From: Periplaneta americana
Lineage: Eukaryota > Arthropoda > Insecta > Blattodea > Blattidae
DNA length: 64,000 bases
Assembly (NCBI RefSeq): GCF_040183065.1
Contig: NC_091123.1
Coordinates: 105,924,321-105,988,320, forward strand
Reading direction: 5' to 3'
Shown here: positions 32,960 through 43,430 of the stretch, one piece after another
Numbering within the stretch: the stretch's first letter is position 1
How the letters are laid out: each line of letters begins with the position of its first letter
Translations under genes and position numbers: made by a program
The notes under the pieces: model-generated
Seen by the model: only the letters and a program-made list of their open reading frames with translations
Database searches by the model: none
Told to the model about the DNA's origin: nothing

Positions 32960-33400
32960 AATACAAAACGAACAAATGACTTTTAAGGAACTCACAGGTT
33001 CATTACCAACCTCACGTAAGCCCGCCATTGGTCCCTATCCTGAGTAAGATCAATCCAGTCTCTAACATAATATCCCACCTCTCTCAAATCCATTTTTATA
33101 TTATCTTCCCATCTACGTCTCGGCCTCTCCAAAGGTCTTTTTCCCTCCGGCCTCCCAACTAACACTCTATATGCATTTCTGGATTCGCTCATACGTGCTA
33201 CATGCCCTGTCCATCTCAAACGTCTGGATTTAATATTCCTAATTATGTCAGGTGAAAAATACAATGCTTGCAATTCTACGTTGTGTAACTTTTTCCATTC
33301 TCCTGTAACTTCATCCCTCTTAGTCCAAAATATTTTCCTTAGTAAGTTTCACAACCATACAGAACAACTGGTAATATAACTGTTTTATAAATTATAACTT
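32960..33400 (-). mobile_element. LINE 3' fragment, GTAAG-tail family, minus strand
   Basis: The minus strand encodes 'DIIRNIKSRRLRWTGHVARM' and 'GKRPLERPRRRWEDNIKMDL', the C-terminus of a LINE also present at 34.1 and 46.2 kb. Upstream, 'TVILPVVLYGCET' is followed by an internal deletion of about 50 bases. It lies antisense in KAT5 intron 2 and is heavily 5' truncated. Confidence 0.85.
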
Positions 33401-34096
33401 CCTCTCTTTAACTGCGGTTTTAAAATTTATTTCGTTTAATATGCATATAGGCTATTTAATGAGTGTCACCATTTAATATTGATTCGAATTAAAATTGATA
33501 ATCTAAATATAATTTTAAAACTCGTAACAGGCATACGTTTGCTGTCATCTAATAAGTAACAAGATGTGCATTTGTAATATATAGCCTATATATATAATGT
33601 TAAAGAATAGTTATAGATATATATATATATAGTGGACCATTTACTTCATTGTTATTATACTGTGGTAACATTGAGGACTCAATATTAGGAATTCGTTCTG
33701 GATCTCTCGGCAACATGGAAGCCCAAGAAAGATAAGCAAAAGAAAGTTGTTTCTTCTGTGTTAAAGTTGCTACGCATTTAACTTGAAGAACTACAGTCAT
33801 TATTTCTGTAGTAGATTAATATGATATGGAATCTTCCTTTTAATGTATAGTGTCTATATTACTGTATCTTGTAATTCTATGTGACCAGGAGTTTCCATTT
33901 GTAGAATAATGATTTATTATTTCATACTTATTTTTATATTTCAATATTAATTATTTCAATGTCTTTACATATATTTTCGTTGAGATATGACGGCGGTTAT
34001 TGTTAGTTGCATGCATTACCAAATTTTCCTAAAGCTGGAATGGTAAAAGTGTTGATTTCATGACGTTGTCATAGCCTGTGCCATTCTTATAGAACT
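33401..34096. other. KAT5 intron 2 sequence, nothing recognised
   Basis: AT-rich, with a short TA run near 33618-33631. No element could be defined. Confidence 0.4.
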
Positions 34097-34105
34097 TAAC
34101 ATATT

Positions 34106-34969
34106 GTATTATACAACGTTTATTTAATATACACAATATATGCGGATGACGTGAATATGTTAGGAGAAAATCCACAAACGATAAGGGAAAACACGGAAAT
34201 TTTACTTGAAGCAAGTAAAGCGATAGGTTTTGAAGTAAATGCCAAAAATACAAAATATATGATTATGTCTCGTGACCAGAATACTGTACGAAATGGAAAC
34301 ATAAAAATTGGAGATTTATCTTTCGAAGAGATGGAAAAATTAAAATATCTTGAAGCAACAGTAACAAATATAAATGACACTTGGAAGGAAATTAAACGCA
34401 GAATAAATATGGGAAATGCCTGTTATTATTCGGTTGAGAAGCTTTTGTCATCTAGTCTGCTGTCAAAAAATCTGAAAGTTAGAATTTGTAAAACAGTTAT
34501 ATTACCGGTTCTTTATGGTTGTGAAACTTGGACGCTCACTTTGAGAGAGGAACAGAGATTAAGGGTGTTTGAGAATAAGGTGTTTAGGAAAATATTTAGG
34601 GCTAAGAGGGATGAAGTTACAGGAGAATGGAGACAGTTACACAACGCAGAACTGCACGCATTATATTCTTCACTTGACATAATTAGGAACATTAAATCCA
34701 GACGTTCGAAATGGGCAGGGCATGTAGCATGTATGGGCAAATCCAGAAATGCATATAGAGTGTTAGTTGGGAGGCCGAAAGGAAAAAGACCTTTGGAGAG
34801 GCCGAGATGTAGATAGGAGGATAATATTAAAATGGATTTGAGAGAGGTGGGATATGATGATAGAGACTGGATTAATCTTGCACAGGATAGAGACCGATGG
34901 TGAGCTTATGTGAGGGCAGTAATGAACCTGCGGTTCCTTAAAAACCATTTGTAAGTAAGTAAGTATACA
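34106..34969 (+). mobile_element. 5'-truncated LINE with GTAAG tail and 9-bp TSD
   Basis: The frame 34151-34816 encodes the RT from motif C ('YADDVNMLGENPQTIRENTE') to the C-terminus: 'YGCETWTLTLREEQRLRVFE', then 'RRSKWAGHVACMGKSRNAYR' and 'GKRPLERP'. A TAG follows the last motif prematurely. The 3' end is 'ggttccttaaaaaccatttg' plus a GTAA-type run. A 9-base repeat 'taacatatt' (34097-34105, 34970-34978) fits a TSD. The clade is uncertain; this C-terminal pattern is common in RTE-, Proto2- or CR1-like elements. Confidence 0.82.
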
Positions 34970-34979
34970 TAACATATTC

Positions 34980-36035
34980 ACAACATTCTTTATTACTATT
35001 TGATATTTAATTTATGCTTGTCACTGTAACCTTACTGCAAATAGCTAAGTTATATATGCGTCATATTTAGTAATTAGGCCTGTTGACTTGAGAAAACATT
35101 ATGAATAAAAAAACAAACAGCAGGATTCTTGCACTCATGCCGACCATATGATAAGAGGTTTTATGTCACAGTCACTTTTATCCGATGTTAATCTTTTACA
35201 TATTTGATAATTGGTTCATTCCATTTCAACTTAACATTCATAACCTGTAATGAAATACAAAACGTTTATATACCAGGAATGACTGTTTTAGAAATAGCAC
35301 AGGTACAAACAATGCAATTTAAAATCATCATGCTTTGTTGAATACAACCAATGACACAAAGCACTAATAGATATGTTTGAACATAACAAAATTATTCGAA
35401 TCTGTTACTATTAAGAATCTTGTAAAAATTGTCATGTAGGTCTCTCTCAACAAAAGTGTAAGGCACAACCATCGTAGATGCCAAAAGAGTGTGAATTTGT
35501 TTAAAGTATAACAATTTAAGATTTGTTTCTGATGTCCTTATGGAACACGTTTTTCTTGAAAAGTTATTACAGAATTTGAACTTCTCATAATCTAGTAACT
35601 TCTATTTTATACTTTGTTTATTTATTTTATGAATGAAACTTGTGAGACATATCTTTAATAGGCCTATATTTAATTTGCGCATGTTATTGCTGTCAAAATG
35701 GGATGGTAAGAAGATTTTTTCACTTTTGTTACTAAGAGAGGTTTTCTTTGTTTAATATTCTTTTGGCACTAACTTTAAGTTTTACAGTCTAAAGAAGTTT
35801 ACAATCTGAAATGCTCTTTTCGGAATATTTTAGTTTACGGGTTGCTGGATATAAATTTTCTGGAGCTATAGTTGAAAAATCACGAGAACAAATGCAATAA
35901 AATTGAAAATAACAAAGCTTGATTGATGGTTTGAAATAATTTGGACATACTTGTGTCAGGAGAATGAAGCTACTCTCAGTATGGTGATGCTCGATTACTT
36001 CATTTCTTGTTAACATTGCTGACCTGGAAAATGGT
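34980..36035. other. KAT5 intron 2 sequence, nothing recognised
   Basis: AT-rich intron sequence with no repeat or coding structure that could be supported. Confidence 0.4.
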
Positions 36036-36039
36036 ATAG

Positions 36040-36500
36040 ATAAATTTTTTGTCGTTGTTGTTGACCAATGCTAAGGATTTTGGATTTTTTCCATTTACCT
36101 GCGGGCATTCCAATAGTATTTGGTGAGCTGCGATGGTAAATCAGCATCTACTTTCTTTATTGGTGGGCATTGTAGCAAATATTCTTCATTCATGATGGAG
36201 TTCTGATTTCTACAGAAAGTGCACTGTGAATGCTGGTAGATATTAATCCGATGTAGATGAATGGTGAGACAATCGTGTCAAGTGGTTAAACGAAATATAG
36301 CGACAGCCTTTTTTCTTAGAAAATCTGGGATGTTATTACTGCCTAGCAGAATGTATAAGGTAAATTTTGATATGAATGAATTTGTATCTCTATATAACTT
36401 TGCCTCACTTGTGTCAAGAATATTAAATATACATTTCTGTATATTCATATTCTTTATTTTTATATTTTGCAGGAAATCATTCCAAAAATGATCCTCCATA
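36040..36500 (-). pseudogene. LINE C-terminal fragment, minus strand
   Basis: The minus strand gives 'KKAVAIFRLTT', then 'CLTIHLHRINIYQHSQCTFC' and a Cys/His tail, the same C-terminal domain as the LINE families at 22.5, 39.2 and 58.1 kb, with strong divergence. It abuts a plus-strand LINE fragment, so the two are joined tail to tail or by insertion. Confidence 0.65.
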
Positions 36501-36504
36501 CATT

Positions 36505-37640
36505 CTTAAGTTAGATTCCACAGAACTACTCTGCAGTACATATAAGGATCACCTTAAGTTATTTCATACCATGTTCATCCTCCTCCAGTCTTGACACTGA
36601 ATTGCTAGCTATTGATGCTGCTCTTCAGTGTGTTACTCAAATTTCTGAAAAATCTATTTGCATACTTACCGACTCCAAGGGGGCTATATTTGATATATTA
36701 TAATATGTACCAAACCTATATGCACATAGAATTATTCCAATTCAGAAACAACTAAGTAAACTAAAAGAACTCCAAAAGGAAATAACATTTCAATGGATAC
36801 CTAGTCATTGTGGTATACCTGGAAACGAGAAAGTCAATAATATAACAAAACAGGCAACATATTTACAACCAAGACCTCTTCAAGTGATATCTCTATCCAA
36901 TGCTTTTGCTTCAGTAAAGTCTCATTTTACAAACCTATGGATAAAAAATTGGCTCTCTTCTGGCAAAGGAAAAATTTTACAGTCTGTACAAAAGTAACCA
37001 AATGACCTGGAAATGTACAAAAACTTGTCCAGACATGTTCAAACATTTTTAACAAGAGCCAGAACGGATCACATTGTCACTCAATTGTACCTACACCAAT
37101 TTCACATTTCTGTTAATCCTACTTGTCTGTGGTGTAATAATCCTGGTGAAGATCTGGAACACATTCTTCTATACTGTCCATCCATAAACCACAAAAAAAG
37201 TAAATTAAAATCATCAGTACCAGTTGCAGAAGATACAGCCCTGCAGTATATATTGACTACACCCCACGTCTGGCTACTAACAACAGGCATCTGTAATGAA
37301 TACCGATCAAAGTACCTTTCATTTCTCGTGAAAAACAACAACTGAATAGACTACAGAGGACTTTATGTTGTCAGCAAGGAGCTGGATATATTAAGAAGAT
37401 TGATTTTTATATTTTTTATACTGCCAACTAATGTGCACAAAATATTGAAATAAGATATATATTAAAGTTATGCATCTCTCAATGTAATCCCATCTTCATG
37501 TAGACATCACCTCAACAGCAGTGAAATAATGTTCAGTTACTGTTCAGTATAACAGTATAACCCTATAAAAACAGTAAACTTTGTAATTAAGAAATGGGGA
37601 ATCCATAACCTCAAAAAAAAAAAAAAAAAAAAAAAAAGAT
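36505..37640 (+). mobile_element. 5'-truncated LINE, RNase H and C-terminal domain
   Basis: Plus-strand frames include 'AIDAALQCVTQISEKSICIL' with 'TDSKGA' (RNase H), 'TFQWIPSHCGIPGNE' and a C-terminal 'LYLHQFHISVNPTCLWCNNP' with 'DLEHILLYCP' (Cys/His set). Stops break RNase H near 36700. The element ends in poly(A) at about 37614-37637. A separate family from the CA- and CAA-tailed LINEs. Confidence 0.72.
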
Positions 37641-38035
37641 AATGTTGTGATGCAAAAAAGATAAACATACTGACTAACAATAGAAGTACAAACAAAACAA
37701 CATAACACCTATTTATCAAAGAAAATTCGCCTACAAAAGCAGATATAATAACAGCTCAGGATTATCATAACTGATTGTTTCTTTTCCTATTCTTATGGAG
37801 CAAAACTTTTTAGTGCAATCTCTGTATTTACCTGTTATTATTAGATATATTGTACAGGGTGAACAATCCCTTGCGTGCCAGTGCTTTCACAGCTTATGGC
37901 TAGTCAGCAGAAGCAGCTGCTAAGTCTCCCGAGGCAGGAGGCCACCATGCTGAATTTCACGTCAGGTGTTGGTGTGAGTTATACACTTACAAGATAGGCA
38001 CGTGTTCTTTAGGCAACATAATGCATTGTGTTAAT
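37641..38035. other. KAT5 intron 2 sequence, nothing firm
   Basis: No recognisable coding or repeat structure before the mariner fragment. Sequence from about 37860 may be the 5' UTR/terminal part of that mariner copy. Confidence 0.3.
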
Positions 38036-38039
38036 TAAG

Positions 38040-38215
38040 TTAATATGGCTCAATTTAGGTATTCTGTTCCCCAAAGAGTATTGATGTATGATTCATTTGT
38101 GCATATAGAATCGGCTCTTGCTGTAAGGAGATTATTTCAAGAGAGATTTTCTTGTGTCCGAATTCCAAATCGAAGTTCCATTCAAAATGTAATTAGTGTT
38201 TATTAGCAATAACTT
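38040..38215 (+). pseudogene. mariner-like transposase N-terminal fragment
   Basis: 'MAQFRYSVPQRVLMYDSFVH' is followed by 'ESALAVRRLFQERFSCVRIP', the same helix-turn-helix N-terminus as at 10.4 kb. The similarity ends after 'RSSIQNVI', and a 70-bp duplication follows. Confidence 0.72.
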
Positions 38216-38308
38216 ACACAACAAACTGTAGGTAGATTTTTTTAAGTGTTTTTTATTCTTTAATTGTTTATTAGTAATAACTTACATGACAAGCTGTAGG
38301 TAGATTTA
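38197..38308. repeat. 69-bp direct duplication
   Basis: 'tgtttattag.aataacttac' followed by '.aca.gtaggtagattt' occurs at 38197 and again at 38266, 38 of about 43 bases alike. Confidence 0.7.
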
Positions 38309-38861
38309 CTGCGGACTTCTTGACACCCATTCACTTCAGTTATCGGCTTGTCTAGCCCAAGACCCACATGCAGTGGAGGTGATGTATGGAGGATTTTTCA
38401 CCCAGTATTTGCTTTATAGGCTCTGATCGATATTAATAAAATGCTGTTTGGTTGACAAAGCATTTCATATTGGAAATGTAACTCAGTTCTATAATGTAAT
38501 TTTATTGTAGTAGTTAATACATTCATTATAATTTTCTTTAGAGTACTGTACTAGTTTTCGTGAGTGTGAGTAATTGTGTATGGCTTCAAAATTTTTGTTG
38601 AGTTTTGTGCTTTAGGAAAACTGTCTGTAACTAATAAATAATTATATTACTGGGGAGAGATTTAATTCGGATTTGTTTTATTACTGAAATGGTTAATCAA
38701 AAACTTGTATTAAGTACATTAACATCAAGGGCATATATTCATATAGTTGCTCGAAGGATTGCTTCCTTACCTTACAGAGTTAAAAACACAGAAATATATG
38801 TCCCTAAACCATTATGTTATAGCTGTTACAGTTCAACACTGCTGCGAAACTATATAGAAAA

Positions 38862-38862
38862 A

Positions 38863-38903
<41 letters not shown>

Positions 38904-38932
38904 TATTATTATTATTGTTGTTGTTGTTGTTG
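38862..38932. repeat. (AAT)n/(ATT)n/(GTT)n microsatellite
   Basis: AAT repeats switch to ATT repeats and then GTT repeats without unique sequence between, except a central 'atgtatt'. Confidence 0.9.
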
Positions 38933-39180
38933 CACTTGTCATTTTGATTGTGTTCTTAATTTATGCTTTGTCAGTGATCAACTAATTTTTTTTTATTTCA
39001 GCAATGATTGCAGTTGAAACCAGATATTTAATTAATTAGACTCCCTTACTTCCCGCCCTCCCTTTAAAAGATTATTTGACCTTTCTTTTTTCGATGTATT
39101 CCCGAACTGTAAGGTGATTATCAAGTAATATCATTGTGAATCTCGCCAAACAAAAATTTGCTGTCTACATTTTTCACAGC

Positions 39181-39640
39181 TGTTGTTTTCTAATGCCAGG
39201 CGTTTGACAATAAAGTCATTTGACCTCTTGCACTCCAATATTTTTCAAAGATATTATCATGGTCAGCCCCTGAAGCACAGATTTTGAGGTGTTCCGAAAC
39301 CATTTCTTGGTTTGAGTTGCACAATGGGCAGTTAGGGGACTGATATATTCCAATTCTATGCAGGTATTTGGCCAAACAGTCATGGCCTGTTGCCAATCTA
39401 AATGCAGCTACAGACGATTTTCGTGGTAAATCGGGAATTAACTGTGGATTGTGATCCAGAGAGTTCCATTTTTTCCCTTGAGATTATATTATCAAATTTT
39501 GTTTGTTGAAGTCTAAGTATGTAGATTTAATAAATCTTTTCACAGAGTAATACGTAGATTTAGTAACAGGTCTGTAAGTACCAGTGCTGTCCTTCTTTGC
39601 TAAAGCATCCACATTCTCGAGTTATACCTCCAGCATTCCA
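39181..39640 (-). mobile_element. CAA-tailed LINE, 3' fragment
   Basis: The minus strand encodes 'ATGHDCLAKYLHRIGIYQSP' and 'EKYWSARGQMTLLSNAWH', nearly the same as the copy at 58.0 kb, then ends in 'ttagaaaacaaca'. It is truncated on the right with an internal rearrangement near 39630. Antisense within KAT5 intron 2. Confidence 0.85.
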
Positions 39641-39913
39641 TTGTAAGATGTTTAGTTGATTCTGTACCATTAAAGTAGTCCTCGCCCGGAGATCCGATTG
39701 GGGGAATCACAGATGTAGATAACCATCCAGTAGCTACAGTATCATTCAGTAATCGCTTAAAAATATTTAAATTAATTATATTAGTGCTTGACTTTAGGCT
39801 AAAAATTTAGTGTTGCTATGTGCATGTGTGTACATAGCTATGCAATATATAAAGTTGTTAGCATCTGAAACACTTCATGTTAATCTAATTATAAGACATC
39901 TATTTATTTTTAG

Positions 39914-39982
39914 CTCTTGCCGAGATAATCAGCGTGAGAGAAGTGCGAGGATTGAAGAGCTACTATGTACACTATGTAGATT
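39914..39982 (+). CDS. KAT5: KAT5/Tip60, coding exon 3 (chromo-barrel)
   Basis: A 69-base exon between acceptor 'tttatttttag' (39913) and donor GTAAGT (39983). It completes the Pro codon begun in exon 2, encodes 'LAEIISVREVRGLKSYYVHY' then 'VD', and leaves one T for the next exon's Phe. Tip60 family members read 'WPLAEI.S......YYVHY.DFNKRLDEW' across exons 2 to 4, so sequence and phase agree exactly. The aromatic Tyr pair lines the chromo-barrel. No stop or frameshift was seen. The following intron is 5.85 kb and holds the tRNA-unit array and LINE pieces. Confidence 0.95.
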
Positions 39983-40089
39983 GTAAGTATTATGAATTTC
40001 ATTACTTCTTAATGAACTTTAATTAATCATGGTCATTATTATTATTACCACCACTATTATTAGTTTCCTTCAAATGAAACATATACTGG

Positions 40090-40578
40090 CTTGGCAACAC
40101 TGTCGATTTTGTGGGAGATCATAGCGACACTGTACAGGTTGATAATGGTGTATTGCCATGTTAGTGTGTTAGTCGTTCAGTGTAGCAAGAACATAAGCAA
40201 GGGAAGTGAAATAAGGTTGTGCGTGGATACATCCAAACACACACAACAGGCTGTGATTAAGTTCCTTTGCAAGGAAGATATAGATTCAGTGGACATGTGG
40301 CAGCACATGACTCTTCACACAGCCATTAGGATCAAGTGTCAAAGGAAGTTGTCTCTGGGAGTTCCTTCTTCTTCATGACAGTGCTAAGCCCAGTATTGCA
40401 AATGCCACAATCACAACCCAATGACTTCAGATGAGAGACATTGGAACATCCCTCATATAGTCTCAATTTTTCACATTGTGGCTACAATTCTTTGACCAGT
40501 GAAAAGGTGTTTGAAGGAATGTTGATTCAACTCCAATCGGGGTGTGAAAGATGCAGTGGAACAGTGTCTTCTGCAGAG
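40090..40578 (+). pseudogene. mariner-like transposase remnant, interrupted by the tRNA-unit array
   Basis: 'AVIKFLCKEDIDSVDMWQHM' resembles the mariner N-terminal helix ('AVIKFL..EG....EI...L'). After a deletion, 'LHDSAKPSIANATITTQ' resembles 'HDNARPH.A' with the second catalytic Asp. The frame 'DAVEQCLLQRSAI' runs up to the array's left TSD and resumes as 'FFAS' after the right TSD at 41536. Confidence 0.6.
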
Positions 40579-40613
40579 ATCAGCAATCTTGAATAATTTC
40601 GAGGGAAAAATTG

Positions 40614-40685
40614 TTCCGGGGCTGGGTATCGAACCCGGGACCTTTGGTTAAACGTACCAACGCTCTCCCACTGAGCTACCCGGGA
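40614..40685 (-). tRNA. tRNA-Asn(GUU)-like segment, array unit 1
   Basis: A cloverleaf with acceptor, D, anticodon (GTT) and T stems can be drawn; base 33 is C. Part of the 284-bp mobile unit, probably not a functional tRNA. Confidence 0.5.
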
Positions 40686-40897
40686 ACTCTACCCGACACC
40701 AATCCAATTTTTCCCTCTATATCCACAGACCTCAAAGTGGGCTGACAACTGTCAAGCAACCAACATTGAGTGCACACTAACTCTGTGTGACTTAAATTGT
40801 GGTTTTCTGTTACGTACAGTGACGTGTATTATGCAAATCAAGCTTCCAGGTATAACTCCCTGTAAAGTTAATTTGAATAATTTCGAGGGAAAAATTG

Positions 40898-40969
40898 TTC
40901 CGGGGCCGGGTATCGAACCCGGGACCTTTGGTTAAACATACCAACGCTCTCCCACTGAGCTACCCGGGA
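40898..40969 (-). tRNA. tRNA-Asn(GUU)-like segment, array unit 2
   Basis: As unit 1, but the anticodon loop reads ATGTTTA, giving the canonical U33 before GTT. The T stem CCGGG/CCCGG is perfect. This and unit 3 are the most tRNA-like copies. Base 37 is T, where tRNA-Asn has a purine. Confidence 0.5.
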
Positions 40970-41181
40970 ACTCTACCCGACACCGATCCAATTTTTCCCT
41001 CTATATCCATAGACCTCAAAGTGGGCTGACAACTGTCAAGTAACCAGCATTGAGTGCACACTAACTCTGTGTGACTTAAATTGTGGTTTTCTGTTACGTA
41101 CAGTGACGTGTATTATGCAAATCAAGCTTCCAGGTATAACTCCCTGTAAAGTTAATTTGAATAACTTCGAGGGAAAAATTG

Positions 41182-41253
41182 TTCCGGGGCCGGGTATTGA
41201 ACCCGGGACCTTTGGTTAAACATACCAACGCTCTCCCACTGAGCTACCCGGGA
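41182..41253 (-). tRNA. tRNA-Asn(GUU)-like segment, array unit 3
   Basis: Same anticodon loop as unit 2 (U33 present). One T-loop-side change in the stem region ('cgggtattgaacccg'). It forms a long inverted pair with the plus-strand copy at 41387. Confidence 0.5.
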
Positions 41254-41386
41254 ACTCTACCCGACACCGATCCAATTTAAGTCACACAGAGTTAGTGTGC
41301 ACTCAATGTTGGTTGCTTGACAGTTGTCAGCCCACTTTGAGGTCTGTGGATATAGAGGGAAAAATTGGATCTGTGTCGGGTAGAGT

Positions 41387-41458
41387 TCCCGGGTAGCTCA
41401 GTGGGAGAGCATTGGTACGTTTAACCAAAGGTCCCGGGTTCGATACCCGGCCCCGGAA
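41387..41458 (+). tRNA. tRNA-Asn(GUU)-like segment, inverted unit
   Basis: Plus-strand copy in the inverted part of the array. Acceptor TCCCGGG/CCCCGGA has one mismatch, the T stem is perfect and base 33 is C. Confidence 0.5.
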
Positions 41459-41535
41459 CAATTTTTCCCTCGAAATTATTCAAATTAACTTTACAGGGAG
41501 TTATACCTGGAAGCTTGATTTGCATCAGCAATCTT

Positions 41536-41895
41536 CTTCGCATCTATTACCTTAATGCTAAAGGGGATTATTTCTAGACCCATCTGACCCTATGGCATAT
41601 GTCAGTGTCTGTATATACTTACTTACATGTTTTTACCAAACACATAAAAGTCTGAATCTATGTTTCATTTGAAGGAACTATTTATTACTTTCACCTTCAC
41701 TTCCATCATCTCAGACCCCAACACCACCACTGCCCCTGGCAGGACTTCAAGGACTGAACATTTATGCCCATTCTGTTCTCACTCTTATGAGGTCTGTGAA
41801 TAAATAGAGAGAGATCAAAAAGTCATTGTACAACTTACTGTACCAGTACAGTTACATTGTTACAGTAAACGTCAGAAATGTTCTCGTTGTAGTTT
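41536..41895. other. KAT5 intron 3 sequence
   Basis: Begins with a few residues of the interrupted mariner remnant. The rest shows nothing recognisable. Confidence 0.35.
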
Positions 41896-41899
41896 TAGG

Positions 41900-42350
41900 T
41901 GTGTGCACGCACACACACAAAATTGAATTGTAAATAATGTAAAATATAAATTATAGAAAATGTAAATAATTGTAAAACTAGAGTATCTTAAAAAAAAAAA
42001 ACAATAATTTTAGAATCTGCAATAACATCACAGTCTAACAGTAGATTGTAAACTATAAATGGTAGATAACTGTAATTAATTGTGACCTTAGAACATTTTT
42101 ATAGAGAAAAAAGAGAAAATTGTCGAAACAAAATAATCCAAATCAGATTGTAAATTTCAAATTGTAGAAAATCACTATAAATATAGCATATATTTTGAGA
42201 GAAATAAGCGAATTGTGAAAACAAAATCACCTCATCTTCAAATTAGATTGTAAACTTTGAATTACAGATGAATGTAAATAATTGTAATATTATAAGAGAG
42301 TCTAGTGCATGTAATATTACTTTGTAATGGAACATGAAAAAAACACACAC
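41900..42350 (+). mobile_element. 3' UTR fragment of the CA-tailed R1-group LINE (copy D)
   Basis: Ends with the family's 3'-terminal box (42308-42336, 'catgtaatattactttgtaa'), then A-run and CA repeats. Inside are three diverged repeats of about 100 bases, each starting 'agattgtaaa' (42043, 42145, 42245). No coding sequence remains. Confidence 0.7.
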
Positions 42351-42355
42351 AGGGG

Positions 42356-42384
42356 GAGGGGAGAGAGAGAGAGAGAGAGAGAGA
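42356..42384. repeat. GA-rich microsatellite
   Basis: GGGGGAGGGG followed by a GA run at the junction between LINE copies D and C. Confidence 0.9.
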
Positions 42385-42389
42385 CCGAC

Positions 42390-43400
42390 CCCCAACAACC
42401 ACAATGAATTAATAGATGCCATTAGGAAAAAATGTTAAGACTCAGGAAGATAAAAATTGGACGATAGAGTTCAGCTGGATAAAAGCTCTTGCAGGATATC
42501 ACGGGAATGATTGGTAGATAAACTTGCAAAGAAAGCAGCAGTAGACACGAGTTTAGAAATCTGTTATCAGAGAGTATCCTAAAGCCACATAGTAAAAGAG
42601 AGATGAGAAAGGAGTGAAGATCAATGGGAAAGGGAATGGCAAACTACAAAGGGAGAAGTAACCAAGTTTTTCTTCCCCACGATAAAAAAATGGGCTAAAA
42701 ATGAACATCTCTCTTATGCCTAACCTGGCAGTTCTTTTGACTGGACATGGACGGCTCAGATCCTATTATCACCGTTTCCAGATTATGGATAGTCCACAAT
42801 ATACATGTAATGCTCCAGAGCAAACAGTTGATCACATTATATACAAATGTTAAAAATTAGAAAAACTAATAAATGACCTCAACAACGAAGTTGGGAAGAA
42901 AGTTGGAAAATGGCCAGTAACAAAAACTTCAATGGTAAATGCTCACAAGAAGGAATTTCTTAAGTTTGCCAACAGTATCGATTTCCAGCTTCTATGATAC
43001 ACCCCTGGAAATAAAGACATACCAGAGGGGGGGAGGGAATCAAGATAAATGTCAAACTGAATATAAATTTAATTAGGCCATATCAGAACACTATTTAAGA
43101 ATATTAAATCAAGAAAATATTGTACAAACTTATTGTCAAGATACAGAAATACTAGATGTATTACTAGATTATAATAGGTGTTATATAGTAGGAAACTTCA
43201 ACATAAGGGATTAAAACAAACAAAAAGAAAAAAGTTATACAATTATACAATACAAAATAACATTCAGTCATTGGAACAATTATGTAACAGCAAGACACTA
43301 AACTAAGGATGGAATTAATAACAATGTTAAGAAGAATCGGCATGTAGTATTGCTATGGATGTAATGGGACATGGAGTGAAAGAAGATTGGGGAAAAAAAA
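42390..43400 (+). mobile_element. R1-group LINE fragment (copy C): RNase H end and 3' UTR
   Basis: Broken frames give 'NWTIEFSWIKALAGYHGND', 'LAKKAAVDTSL', then 'LTGHGRLRSYYHRFQIMDSP' and 'APEQTVDHIIYKC', ending 'FANSIDFQLL' at a stop near 42996. This is the same C-terminus as in copies A and B ('I.F..LQ' end). The 3'-terminal box is at 43341-43373, followed by an A-run and AC/CT repeats. Confidence 0.75.
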
Positions 43401-43430
43401 ACACTCTCTCTCTCTCTCTCTCTCTCTCTT
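43401..43430. repeat. (CT)n microsatellite
   Basis: CT repeats directly after the A-rich end of LINE copy C. Confidence 0.9.

Larger units (their letters stand above)
40591..41523. mobile_element. Composite array of tRNA-bearing 284-bp units, 12-bp TSD
   Basis: Two full minus-strand units (40591-40874, 40875-41158) and a third partial one (41159 to about 41275) stand head to tail with an exact 284-base period. They are then joined at about 41275-41280 to a plus-strand partial unit (to 41523). The whole block is flanked by perfect 12-base repeats 'atcagcaatctt' (40579-40590, 41524-41535), so it arrived as one insertion. The 3' end ('cctcgaaattattc') is the same as in the single copy at 17.8-18.1 kb. 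No poly(A) tail and no coding frame. The inverted right part fits a 5' inversion. I looked for the hammerhead core CTGANGA and did not see it. Confidence 0.85.

Noticed and set aside
40591-41523. True tRNA gene cluster
   Set aside because: The tRNA-like segments lie in 284-bp mobile units with a TSD, have acceptor mismatches and, in several copies, C33. A mobile element explains them better.
40591-41523. Hammerhead ribozyme in the 284-bp unit
   Set aside because: Neither strand shows the CTGANGA core near a GAAA box, so a hammerhead is not claimed; a covariance search would decide.
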